Source of the DNA: Tyto alba
Lineage: Eukaryota > Chordata > Aves > Strigiformes > Tytonidae
Assembly: GCF_018691265.1 (NCBI RefSeq)
Contig: NW_024881283.1
Span: 4,499,731-4,563,730, forward strand
Reading direction: 5' to 3'
Length of the DNA: 64,000 bases
Shown here: positions 24,401 through 36,600 of the stretch, piece by piece
Position numbering within the stretch: the stretch's first letter is position 1
Layout: the number at the start of each line of letters is the position of its first letter
Notes under the pieces: model-generated
What the model was told of the DNA's origin: nothing
Seen by the model: the letters and a program-made list of their open reading frames with translations, nothing else
Database searches by the model: none
Made by a program: the position numbers and the translations under genes

Positions 24401-27400
24401 ATTTATCACTAGAGACAGTGCTTAGTGAAAGAGTATTAAGCTATGTACAGAGGAAAATACAACAGTCTCCTGGCCCTTGGGAGTAAGGGCACTAATACAG
24501 GATTTAAATGCTTCCTTTTAGGCAGACTGCATGCTGCTATAAACAGGACAGTAATGTGTCACTTTGGGCACAGATCCTCTCTTAATTATACCTGCTGCGT
24601 GATATAGGTAATAAAGTAAAAGGGATGGAGAGGCAGCTAATAAATGACTTCCTTTACCATTACCGGAACCACACGTGAAGAGTACTGAAAGAAAAATCAA
24701 AGAGCGGAGATCCTGCGTCCAATATACAGTTTGCACTGATCAACCCCCACTAATCTGAAGTGAAACTTGGACTTTCCCTTGGAAACACTCATTGAGCAAA
24801 CATTGCCAGTGCATGCTTCCTGCCCTCCAGTTCATCCCAGCCTGAGCAAAAAGTCAAACAAGCTGCTCTCAGTAACACAGCAGTGCCCCTTCCATCTGCA
24901 AAGTGGGTTTGTATTTCTTCCAAAAAAATAAACACAAAAAAGGACAGACAGGCTTCCATCTGACTTTTATCAAAGCCTGGATGAAGGAAGACTTTCAACA
25001 TTGCCTTCCAAGCAGCCCTTTGTAAAGATGGGAGGATGGGTAAAAATAACTTGTAATTAGAGTCTAATGAATCAGCACCAGTTGTCTAGTCAACAGTGCA
25101 TCAGCTCCCATGTGCTAGTTAATCGCTTGATATTCTTTTCATCCTGCGAGAGCAGCACGCCGGCAAATTCATGCTCACTGCCCCCACAAATGTTTTGCCT
25201 TACACTTGCAGTGCAAGTTCAAACTCCGTTTCACCCCTGAGAGAAACAGGACATGACTTTACCAGACAAGGAAGCCCAAGAAACCAGCAAACTTGCACAG
25301 CTTTCAGGGCTGATGCACCTGGAAGTACATTAAAGCGGCGGCAGCTCACCCTGTTTTACCCATTTGTGGAGCTTTGTTGTGGCCAAGAATCGAGCTTCGT
25401 AAGCAAGGCCAAGCATTCTCTGTGGCACAGTGGGAATAAATTCAAACCACCCCAAAATTCCTTGGCAACAAGCCCTAGACTTCACGGCAGTATTAATTCA
25501 GCGCATTTTCATGAAATACTTCTCATTCCCACCCCTCCTTCAAATGTATGCGCAGATCTTAGTCCCGTTGTGTTACGGGACGTGGTTCTGCAGGAAAGGA
25601 AAATGCTGTGGCATGCTCCGCAGCAGTGGGAATAATGAAATACCTGGGCTCTGCTTTTGAAGCTTGCATCAGCTCAGAAGAGCATTTCAAGTGTCTGCCA
25701 GCTCCAGCGGCAGGGACTGACATCGCTGTTCAGGAGGAGTGACATGCAGATGAGATGCTTCTTCCAACAGATAAAATAATGAGTGCTCCATGACATGGGA
25801 ATAAAATCCCTTTGCTGATGACTGCAGAGCAAATTTGCAAAGTTTGCAAGGAAAAAAGACTTTTTTATTCTAACTGCATATTCCTCCTGAGATATGAAAA
25901 TTAAACTGGATTTTTTTCCTTCTTGCGTCTTAATAAAATTCCTGCTAAAGACCATTTCTAAATCTTTAGTTTAACTTGTGGTTTCAACTAGGCCAAAGGA
26001 GAAAACTGATTTTCAATTTAGAGCACAATCAAACATAAAATTAAGCCTAGGTTCAATTAAGAAAGATCAGAAAGGTTTGTCAAAAACGTAGTTTGCTTTA
26101 CTTCCATTTCACTTTATAAATATAAGGATATCAAATAATCAGAAGTCGCTATTGTTAGAGATGTGTGTGGAGCTGCTGAGATCTGGACTGTGTTTTCAAT
26201 CCAAAAGGGCAGGTCCATGTTCAACATCGAAGATAACTTTACTACTAAACTCTTTTATCATCTTTCCAACTAAACTGTTTACAAACAAAATGTATTCAGA
26301 TTTAGGCAGGTTGAGCAAAAGTTTTGTGTTCTTATTTTATTCATTTTTCCCCTTTCTGTCCTCTAGAGAATATGACAGGGGAAAACAGTGTGAATAATTC
26401 CTGTAATTCCCCTGTAAAAATATGCAATACAAGAACAGCAAGCATGTGCACACACACACCCTGACACTGAGCCTGCAGCCATCATTCACATGTCAGACAG
26501 CAAGCGCATCCCAAACACTGCTGCATTCCTGTTTGCTTCTGCACAATCCAAATAAATAATGTTTCAACACATAAAAAGAAGTTCCTGACATGACTATAGC
26601 CCAAACTCATGTTCTTACTTGATTCCAGCTCCATCCCTTCAGTCCACGGTGCAGGGTGCAGGTCACGGCCAGTGACGTGCCTGTGGTACGACCCGTGATA
26701 CCATGAACGGGCTTAGGGAGCCGAGATCCCGAGGGATTTCACAAAGGATGCTGAAAACACCTTATCCCATCACACAGGACAGAAAGCTGCCTCGATAGCA
26801 CTGAGGTTTTCCTGGTGTCCTACGGATCATGGTGGAAATCTCGGAGTTTAGTGGGTTTAATTTCCACTATCAGAATTCAAGTGAGAATCAGGCTAATGAA
26901 TTTTCCTTATTGTGCTTAACTCTCCTGAGCTCCAGCATCGTTCTCTGAACACAGTATCTCCTATATCAAATAAAACTCTGAAATAACAGCTGTCTACTAC
27001 AGCATATTACTCAATGTACTCTGGCTGAACACACAATATCCATGACAATGATTATTGGTTTGGGTTTTTTTCTGGTCTGATTGGTTAAGGTATGCAAAAG
27101 AGGACCCACAGATTGGTTTATATATGCATTAACAATTAATTATATTGCTACAAAGCATGAGGTCAAAAGAAGGAAGCATAAAATAAGCACTCACGTTGGC
27201 TTCCTAGTTTCAAGCTTGTTATTTCTGGCTAAATTCCCCGCCTTTCTTTTAGAGTAAAGACTGGGTCAGAAGATGACATCCCAATGGAGTGAAGCATTTT
27301 CCTTTTCTCTTCTCTCTCTTTTGATCCTCCCTTGTTCTGGCAAGAGGGCCATGAGTTATTTCCATGGCAAAGAAGAAGGTGGATTCAATACAGTGCCGCC

Positions 27401-29655
27401 TTTTATTCTGCAGAAAAAAGCCCTGGTGGCAGGTAAGGAAGCGGGAAATGTCAGGAGCTGCTGCGGGAAGGACAAGAGCAAAGCCAAGGATGGCCATGGG
27501 AGACTGGGATACAGGGCAGGAGGTGGCAAGCTCTAGCTCAAAGGACCCAGACAAGATGTGGAAGAAATGTCAAGTTTTGTTGGGTTTTAAGTCAGATTTA
27601 AACTTTTCCACATTCTCCCCGACAAAAAAATTGAGCACAACTTCCAGCACGAGCAACATGTCTGAAGGGCTCTTGTCTGCTGCAATTACATCTGCTCCAG
27701 AAATGTAGCACCCAGGGTTAGAAACAAGGCTGCTGATCTTTGTCTCACCAGTGACTCTGCAAAGTGCACCTATATATATGTCTGTTGGCATGGGGGAGAG
27801 AGGGACACGTCTGTATGCACGTCTGGATGACCCATGTACAAGGTATAGGGAGAGATTGACCTGCTCGGACTATTTCGTTCCCTTCTCAGGAGGGAAGGTG
27901 TGGTATCTTCTCAAAGCACATGCAACTGGTTATTAAATTTCCAGTAGTTAAGTAAACATGTTAGTAAATAAATAAATATTTAATTTATTGACTATACTGA
28001 CTAACTTTACACGTGCACATTTCTTAGAATCTCAGAAATGTCCATGCCACTCCAGCTTTTATCACACAGGCTGCAATATTCAGGGCTAGAAGCGGCCCAA
28101 GAAAAAAACAAAACCTGGTAAACTGCTAGCATGGCTGGGACTTGTAGATAAAAAACTACCTCTTAACCACCCCTTGGCTAACTGTGCTCTTTGCACTTCA
28201 GTGTTGCAATTTTCAACAGTAGCACAGGCAGCATCTAACCCAAGGTCGGACACGAACCTCATGGTCCAGAGACTTGCACGACCAATCAAGTTCTTCACTC
28301 TAGAAGTAACTGAAAGACCAACAGGCTAAAAATCCAGATTTAGGATATGATGTGCAGAACCTAAGGCCAAATAAAAGCAGCTGTTGGGAAATCTTGAGAA
28401 AAACAGAAAATAAAGAGTATGCAATGGTGAGCCCATTTTCAGGCCAAGTTGTGACATCACGTCTCAGAGGTCTCCTCATGGAATAAGATGTTCCTTTCCT
28501 GGACTAATAGTAAGGAATAAGAGCCCTGAATAGAGAAGTAATAATGTGGGAAAATACTTGTAATGCCCACATCATCCCACCATGTGGGGTCTGTGCCTGT
28601 CTGAATGCATTCCACGTGTCAGAGGACACAGTGATGGGGCTGTTAGAGCACCAAACAGTAAAGATAAAAAACAACGCAGAGGAAGCAGACAGTATTTGGC
28701 CTCAAGGGGTATCTTCCCCCCAGACTCTCCCCAAAAGAATCGCGGAAAGCAAAGCAGATGTGGACAGGACACCCATCCTACAAAAAGGAGATTCAGCCCA
28801 ACAGGCAAGAAAGGCAGGGAAAGAGTGGAGGTGGGCTGTTTGCAAGCCAACAGGGGAGTACAGACGGGTTAACCTCTGTGTGTTACTTGCACTGTGTGGT
28901 GACTGCTTTGCACCTTTGAGAAATGAGTAGATCTTGTTTGACTTGAGAGCCACTTGCCCCAGTCCCTGTCCCGGGCTGTGGCAGGACCCAGCCCTGCGTG
29001 CGTGTGCTCAGCCCCAGGGGGCTGTAACCCTGCTAGACACGTAGGAGTGGAGGGGTGGAGAAATGCCACCCTGCATGCAAGAAAAACTTGGCATCTGGCA
29101 GGGACCACCTGGAAAAACCCAGGGAGAGCGCTCAGGCACAGCAAGACATGAGAGGATTGGTGTGAATCACTGATCCAACACAAATTTCATCATTTCCTGG
29201 AGTATACCCACAAGTCCAGGGATTTTTTCAATGTTCATGAATATAACAGAGAGACAAACCAGAGGAAAGTATACTATGATCGTAATAGCAGCAGCTTTCT
29301 CTATACATTTATTAAAGTAACACAAGGCCAAGATCCTGCTTCCTTCAAGAGTTTTGACAACGCCTTAGTCGCCATTAAGATATTGATGTAGCATTATTTT
29401 CTCTCTAAGCCCCCTAATTTGCTCTCAATTCATTGTTCATGGGATTAAGCCCATTTTTTTTTAATGAAAACACAAGAAAAGCTCAGTGACAGGAGGATGA
29501 AGGAAGTCTGTGCTATTCACCAGCCACCCAGCCACCCACATGCTATCTTAATTCATCAGCAGACAAAGCCAGCTCTTTGTCTTTGCAGCTCCCTCTATGC
29601 CATTCATTCACGGTGAGATATCGCTCCCAGTAATCAGAGCCTGCCTATACAGGGG

Positions 29656-29689
<34 letters not shown>

Positions 29690-30030
29690 CAAAACCCATC
29701 TAATCAGGCCTTAGACTTAGCCCCATTGTCACAAAGACAGCTCCTTTTTTAAAAACAATGTATATATAGCAATAGATCCCTATTAAGCACCCTTTCCATA
29801 CAAAGTTAGGTGGTAGCTTATGTAACAGGCAGGCGACATGAGTATTTTCTTCATTTCCAAGACTTTTTGCCACTAATAACAAATCAGCTGAGCATCAGGG
29901 GAAAATAACAATAATAATAATTCCTTAAGAATTATGAAAAAAGGATGCCCACAGTTTAAGGTTGCTTTAACCTTTCTATCTTCACATACTTTGCTTTTCT
30001 GTGCTTAATGAACTACATATGTGATTTGCA
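21421..30030. other. Non-coding stretch, no gene recognised
   Basis: No recognisable coding region. The longest frame (191 aa, 23001-23576) has no domain. An AATAAA hexamer followed by a GT-rich stretch (22640-22653) has the look of a poly(A) site but has no gene upstream. The interval otherwise holds T11 (22919-22929), an AT-rich AAATAAATAAAT stretch near 27960-27990, and A41 (29657-29697). Confidence 0.65.
29657..29697 (+). repeat. Poly-A tract (A41)
   Basis: Forty-one consecutive A, the longest homopolymer in the window. No intronless gene copy or SINE body is recognisable upstream and no clear target-site duplication brackets it. Its true length is uncertain for most sequencing methods. 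Confidence 0.95.
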
Positions 30031-30039
30031 ACTGTTAAG

Positions 30040-30165
30040 GGGTTAATCTCTAACCATTGTTTTAATTGGATCAACAATTGGCCTTCCGCCACTTCCTTTG
30101 GAAGATTATTCCACGATCTAATAGAAATCAGTGCCAGAAAGTATTTTCCTGAGAATACGTGCCAG
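30040..30165 (-). mobile_element. Ancient CR1/L3-like LINE 3' fragment
   Basis: Read on the minus strand, this contains TGGAATAATCTTCCAAAGGA followed by AGTGGCGG. This is the 'tggaataatctnccaagggaagtggtgg' block typical of CR1/L3-family 3' ends. The plus-strand text is CCGCCACTTCCTTTGGAAGA then TTATTCCACGATCTAATAG, followed by a CAGTGCCAGAAAGTATTTTC block that also fits the family. It is a short, diverged fossil with no intact ORF. The ends are approximate. Confidence 0.65.
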
Positions 30166-30532
30166 AGGGAACACTATGGGAATAGATAACGACCCAAGTT
30201 TCACAAGGATCAAATATTGTAATTATTATCATACTCAGCCAGAGTCATGACAGCCACGACTGCATGTAGTCACATTTCCAAAACTGCAACATCTTGGGAA
30301 CGAGAAACCAATGGAAAAACTTACTAAAAATCTTGCAGCTTGGACAAATGAAGGAAAAGGAAAAATAAAAAGCAATACCTAATTCTATATTGTGCCATAT
30401 TGCTTTGCAGTGGTACAAGTAAAGGCAAAATCCAGATCCCAGTTGCTTATATATTTTCTTTGTGAACAAGATTAAAAATGGCCAGGCAGCTGAGACATCT
30501 CTTCTGCCTTCTCCTCAAAAGTAGCCTTTGTA

Positions 30533-30556
30533 ATTTGCATTACTCCATGTCAATCA
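30533..30556 (+). promoter_or_regulatory. Octamer ATTTGCAT with nearby TGTCAATCA
   Basis: A perfect POU octamer (ATTTGCAT, 30533-30540) is followed seven bases later by TGTCAATCA (30548-30556). The latter is nine of ten bases of the reverse complement of the PBX-MEIS/PREP decamer. Closely paired POU and TALE sites are seen in developmental enhancers, but both motifs are short and chance is a real alternative. Confidence 0.3.
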
Positions 30557-32504
30557 GCCCAAATCTATACCAAACCAGTAAGAAAAGCACTTTCCATGTT
30601 TTGCTTTTTGCTAGCACTTTTTAAACAACAAAAAATTCTTATCAGAATAAAATATCTTGTGTAACTTTAACTGTAACAGAAGTGTCACTCCTTCAGATCA
30701 AGGAAATCAAGTTCTCATATGCCTGCAGGCATAGCCCCAGCACCACACAATTGTGCAACTTACCCAGTGCCTCCGTATGGCTGAACACGTGCTGCATTTC
30801 ACACACAGCTCACGTGCTGGTGACAGTAACTTTTCTCAGAAAAATACATTCTTTTGGCTAAATTTTCTTGACCTTAATTTTAGCCCATAGGCATTGGGAG
30901 GGGGATGCTATCAGCAGTGAAAATGCCTTTGAGACATATTTTTGCAGGGATGTTTTTTTAAGCACTCGCCATACAGACACCATTACTTATATTCTGAAGG
31001 ATTACTTGTATAATGCTCTTCCAGTTGCCATCACTGTAAACTGGTCTGTGAATACATACACATAGGTACGTGCATAAAAAGTAGGTCTTATGTCTAGTTT
31101 TTCACCTTGCACTGTATATGCTTGTTCATATGAGTCCCATCACACAAGTGATGGTTCACCAGTGTGAGCAATGAGATCTTAAATGTACTGTACATGTTTT
31201 TCTAATGCTGATACACATATAAAAGTGGACAATTTCTGGCACTGTGCACATGGCTGCATTACATTTAGTACTTGTAGCGGGAAAAGGGGAACGTTTTAGG
31301 ATTGGTATCATTGACATAAAACCCACCAAAGACCTTAAGGAACTGAGGGCAGCAAGTTTCAAATTTTAAGAGAGCAAACTCTCTGTCCTGGGGAAACCAG
31401 GACTTCTGGGGTGATTTCTGAGAAGGTCCCTTTGGTGTTTCCCCCACTCTAGCCTTCCTGCCATGGACCTAGCGAGACCCAGACCTTGCTTGAGGACACA
31501 GGGGCAAGCGTACAGTACCACATGCCTGAAAGAGGCTGCAAGGGATTAGCAAGAGGGATCAATGAGCCCCTTCCCCCTGCTGAAACTGGCCCACGAGAAG
31601 CAATTAAAGAGATTATTTCCCTGCATGACCCATTGAATAAATATTGACAAAATATTCCTGTTAGCTCTTTGGACAACTCTGACTACAGCTTTTGCTCTCC
31701 CTCCAAACCCTGGCTAACTGCAATCTGGCCTGTTTGCCTTGGGTTATGGCTATCTTCCTTTCTAGCCAAATGGTTTTACGTAAGTCTCAGACCCTTGGGT
31801 AATCCCCTGTGCAACCATGTTCTTCACAGATGGAAATTCAATCTAGGACTTTAGGGACAGGTCACCCACACAGGTTTCAAGCCAGAGGAATAGGTGGATG
31901 AGGCTAGGTCTGATGACGAATGCCCTTAATTAGCTCCTCCAAGCTCGGTTTGTTTGTCTTATTGCTTCACCAAGGGCTGAAACTCTCTGTTGGCACTTTT
32001 GAGACATTCTCATCTACAGTCAGAAAGGCTAATTATTAATTAAAGTATAGCAGTGCTAAGTGATGCCTGTGTATTTCCTTCGGTCATACAGCTGCTCTTA
32101 TTTGCTGTATCCTGTGTCTATAATTAACACTGTCCCAATGCTCTGATCTTCACATCAATAAAAGGGAGGTGGTCGGGACATTACCAAGCCCTGTGCTTTA
32201 TCAGCTATGTACTGATACCTCTAGATTTCCTTCCCCGAAGGATCTGTTTGAACTCAGCAACAGTGGAAGGGCCTTCAGCCACTTCAGCAATTAAAAGATT
32301 ACGAGCTTGAATACACTTACATATGTTTGTCTCAGACTATAAGTGAATAGTGAAATGCTTTCTGCTAAGAGCAGCTGTCAGGATCCACACTGCTGGATCA
32401 AGGCATCCAGCGATAACAGCATCTATTGCTTGAGTCTGCCATCTTCCTTTCAGGCCCCTCTGCAGACTTTAGAATGCTCTTGACATGTCTCAACAGTTCC
32501 TGAT

Positions 32505-32640
32505 AAGGGCAGTGTCACTGTACCCATTTTACAGGCAGGAAAATGGAAGTACAAAGCAGATGAGCAAATCGATTAACGCCAAGATACATAAAGATGGCTA
32601 AAACCAAACCCAAAACCAGGCCTGTTTCTTAATCAATAGA
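32505..32640 (+). mobile_element. MIR-type SINE 3' relic
   Basis: Blocks in MIR order: ACCCATTTTACAGGCAGGAA, AAATGGAAGTACAAAG, CGATTAACGCCAAGATACAT, then AACCCAAAACCAGGCCTGTT. These parallel 'cccattttacagatgaggaaactgaggcacag', 'gttaagtaacttgcccaaggtcacac' and 'gaacccaggcctgtct' of MIR. Diverged, 3' part only. Confidence 0.65.
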
Positions 32641-32680
32641 AAATTAAATATAAATACATATATTGCTGAGATACGGTGAT

Positions 32681-32705
32681 ACACACACACACACACATAT
32701 ATATA
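32681..32705 (+). repeat. AC microsatellite running into AT repeat
   Basis: Eight AC units (32681-32696) run into ATATATATA. Probably length-polymorphic. Confidence 0.9.
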
Positions 32706-33375
32706 AAATCTCAGCATATTTTATAAAACCTCTCTTCAGTCTCCAGGCCATGTGAAATATTGAAGATACCAGACACATAAATTACATTTTTAGCCAGCAT
32801 GGCCAGCGCTCACATGTTTATCCGTGGAAATCTTGGGTTCATTTCCCAGGGACCGTTTCCACAATTATTCAGTGCCTGCTGCTTTCCAGAGTGATAGAGA
32901 TCTCCTTCTCATGTGCAAATGACAAAAACAGCTCCGATGGTACCAAAAGAGCCTCTAACTTTGCACGACACTGAAAGAGATGGGAAATACTGGGACAAAG
33001 TTTTTCTGCAAGAAATTGCTGCTCATCACCAGTGCTTGCTGTGTGGGATCACTGCACCTCTAATTTTTGAAAGGGGGGGAAGGAGGAGTATTTGGAGAGA
33101 AATCAGTCAGAACATCCTAAAAATAACTAGAAACAAGTCTAGAAAAGTCTTTCTGCTGGGAGGAGGGGCTGAAGTAAGAGAAGCTGGGCTGGAGATGGCC
33201 GGGGCGGTGGCAGGGAGAAGAGGAGAGCCTCTGTAACTGCTGTTTGAGCAGAGCGGAGGGGAGGGGAATAGAGGAACCACCGGGCTATGAAAAAAGAGGG
33301 TTGTCAAACTGGGGACAAGACCTACTCTGTATATTAATGCCGGTGGGACTGTAAAGGAAATAGCTCCCTGGCTTT

Positions 33376-33620
33376 TCCAGCGGGTGGGAAGCTCTCGCTG
33401 CGGCAGCTCTGATGGATGCGGTGGGGAGCGCGCTGCGCCCGGGCAGCGCTCAGCGGCTCAGGCTCAGGACGTCCAGACACAGGGCTGCTGCCAAAATCTG
33501 CCTGCAGGCAGGGGTGGAGGCAGAACTGCCGGGCAGAGAGGGGTAAATGTGGAGGAGCAAAACAGAAAGGTGAAGAGGAACAGAGTGAACGTGGCGAGCA
33601 GCGGCAGGGAGGTGCAGGGG
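33376..33620. other. GC-rich patch, CpG-dense at its left end
   Basis: About 11 CpGs fall in 33380-33480 by hand count, with fewer to the right. The overlapping frames on both strands (up to 123 aa) are low-complexity Gly/Arg/Ser sequences with no domain. It is a possible small regulatory patch. Confidence 0.35.
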
Positions 33621-36600
33621 TCAGAGCCTGAACAACTACAAACTTCCAAGCAGGTTGGTCGGTCCCTTCAGCAAACTGCAGGGACAAAGAACTCTTTAAA
33701 ACTCATTTCGGGGCATGGTCAAGGCATGCAAACTTTTTCAGCTCCCAACTGCTAGCTCCCCACATCAGGTTCAGCTCAGAAGCAATGCACAGGCAGTACA
33801 ACACTCTCCTCTTTTGAGCCCCACACGCCCATCAATAAACAAAACCAATGTCTCAGGGCTATGGAAGTGCCATAAAGGCCTGGAAAAAATTAAAATCTTT
33901 GCAGGGTGGATGCAGCCAGCCCACTCAGAGCAGTGCAGACATGGTCCAGTCTGCACTGAAAGGTTGGGGTGACCAGGGCTCCTTCTCCAATGCAGTCCAC
34001 ATGGATGGACCTGACGGAGGTCCACGTTAGGCTTCTTAGAAGTTAACACTACTCTTATGTCCAAGACTCATTAGCTTGGGGCCTGTAAGCATGTGTATGT
34101 AATTAGCCAGGTCTTGGTCACTGACTGAGAAAATCAGAGCCTAGCAGAAAGCAAAAGAAGGGAAAATTCACACAGCTCATTCACATGCTTACAGAAGGCA
34201 GTATATAACAGCTCAGACCTTCCCCAAAGTAGGACTTCAAAACTGGATCTGAAAGTGACAAAAGGGTTGTTCTAGCTCACATCTCACCACCACAGTGAAA
34301 ATATTCCTGATCACCCCTACTTTCCTTAAAATCCGCACATATCCTTCCATGCAGCTCACACCTTCCCTGTGCGTGTAACACAGACCAGGGCGAAGGAGCC
34401 AAGACAGCACTGCCATTTAGTCTTCCCCAGTTGACTCAAAGTCTAAGGTCAGTCTAAAACACATATTCCATATACAGAAGCAGACATGAAGGCTTGTTTC
34501 CTATAGATTTACATCCTGTGGTTCCTCCTTCCTTCCCCAGCTCCTCCAAATCCCTTTTGTGCTTTGCCAACAAGGCAGTATAGGAGAGGGTGACAGACTT
34601 GGAGCCACACATGCCAGCTGGGCCACCACTGGGGACAAGTTTGTGGCCACAAGGCCATTGCCTGCTGCAGTGATCCAAGGAGCTGAGCTATAAACGTCCT
34701 TTCACTAGTGGCAGAATCCATTTGGGTCTTTCTGCTCTATCCTGGTGCCAGTTTTCACAGAAATTGCAGCAACTGTTTATCTTGGAGATTCTCTCTCTTC
34801 CAAATCAAGTTGAAATTGGCCAGCAGATGCAAAAGATATTAAGGAAAGACCGACAGACAGAGTGACTTTCAAGGCCACCTTAAGAAGCCAAGCTAAAACA
34901 TGTAAAAATGTCTTGATGGTGCTTAAGTGCACAGTGTGAGATTTTGGATAGGCACAAGAAACAGGTCTGTTGCGTAAGTGAGGAATGCCAATACAGTCAA
35001 TTCTTTGGGTAGGGCTGCACTTTGGAGTCCCTTTTTCAAATTTCTCCAATCTTCTGTTCAAATTGCTTCCCTAAGGAGCATCTTCAGTACTAACAGACTC
35101 CCATGCAGGGCTCAGCTCTGAGGGCAGGACAGAAACACACCTTTTCTTTGACTCATGCTGTTCATTGCTCCCAGTCAGTTCCTTTCCACCCCTGCCACCA
35201 AGACACGGTGAAGATGGAAACACTCCCCAGGGTACGTCCCACCGTCCGCAGCAGCGACAGGAGAGTTGAGAACAACACCAACACCCCACGCACGGTGCAG
35301 GGCCGAGCCCTTCCCTGCTCGACACCCCGAAGCACAAGAGTCCAGGAGAGGGAAGGAGAGGGAAGTGGGAGGAATGGGAAACACCTCTCATTTCCATGGA
35401 ACTGCTGCACTGGACAGGCCAAGTTACCGCTACAAAGTAGAAAACTTTTATAAAACCCAAACAGAAGGGAATTTTCAGCCCAGGACGCTCAATGCACTGG
35501 GCCAAATCTATTGCCATGGTGCAAATACATAACTTAAATGGAACTACAGCAGGGATCAGGCATATTATTAATTCATATTCCATTTAGATTACTGTTTAAA
35601 AATATTGTCTCAGTGCAAGCATTATCAGATGCTGTTCATTTGTTTCTGAGAGCCACAAGAAAAAAGAGATTAGGTAATTGCAATTCAAGCACAAAATACA
35701 ATCAGTGATTTTATGAAATCTAGCCTGTCCCAAACCACAGTTTTGATATTGTTCATAAACACCATCTGCAGATTTGCTTTATAAACAAACATTATGTTTA
35801 TATTTTGTAAGAATACCCTTTCCTAATGAAAAAAAGATTTTCTTTTGTTTGAGGAACTGACAAATCCAGAGACACTCTCATTCTCTGACTTTGCAGCTCA
35901 TGGTTTCTGACTAAAATTCGGGAGAAACAAATTTAATCAAATACTCATGGAGCAAGAGAAATCACTACTGAGAAACAGATCTAAACTGAGAGGTTCACAA
36001 AGTCATAAATACTTGCAAAAGGGTATATAAGTACCTGATAGTAGAGAAATTAGTTTTTTTCAGAGGATGCAATGACCCATTCTCTAACACTACCCCTCGA
36101 GGAAGCTATTTCCAAGTATTTGGTGTTCAAGTCTATCTTCAGATTCACAAACATCAATACTCCTACAACATTTTAATGTTAGCTAATGACTAGCTAATTG
36201 TAGCTAAAGTATTATGAACACAGTCCACTAACATCTCATGCCTGTGTCTCCAAGCAGATGTTCAACAAAATAGTGTTGTGCCAGTTACCCGATTTGAAAA
36301 TGCTTTTCTGGTCCTTAAGACTTTGTCTTTATTCCTGTACTGCAGAGAGACCTTAATAGGAAACTTGGGTTGGGCTTTTATTTACCACTTGTTGCTTAAT
36401 ATATCCTACAAAATCACCTTTCTTGTTTCCCCTTTTGCTAAAATACTTTTAATCTTTTTTTCAGAGGCAAATCTTAAGTCTTTTTTTAGCTATTGCCTAA
36501 AAATCTGCCATTAGTAGAGACACTTCAAGATGGTGTTTCACGACAGTAAGCTCAGGAAGAACAGCCGTATTTCTCAAGCGCTCTGATAATACCAATTATT

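Larger units (their letters stand above)
30166..33360. other. Non-coding stretch, no gene recognised
   Basis: Short frames only. Contains an octamer plus TALE-like motif pair (30533-30556), a MIR relic (32505-32640) and an AC/AT microsatellite (32681-32705). The rest is unremarkable AT-rich sequence. Confidence 0.65.

Noticed and set aside
29520..29697. Processed pseudogene ending in A41
   Set aside because: The upstream sequence shows no coding continuity or recognisable transcript, and no target-site duplication was found.
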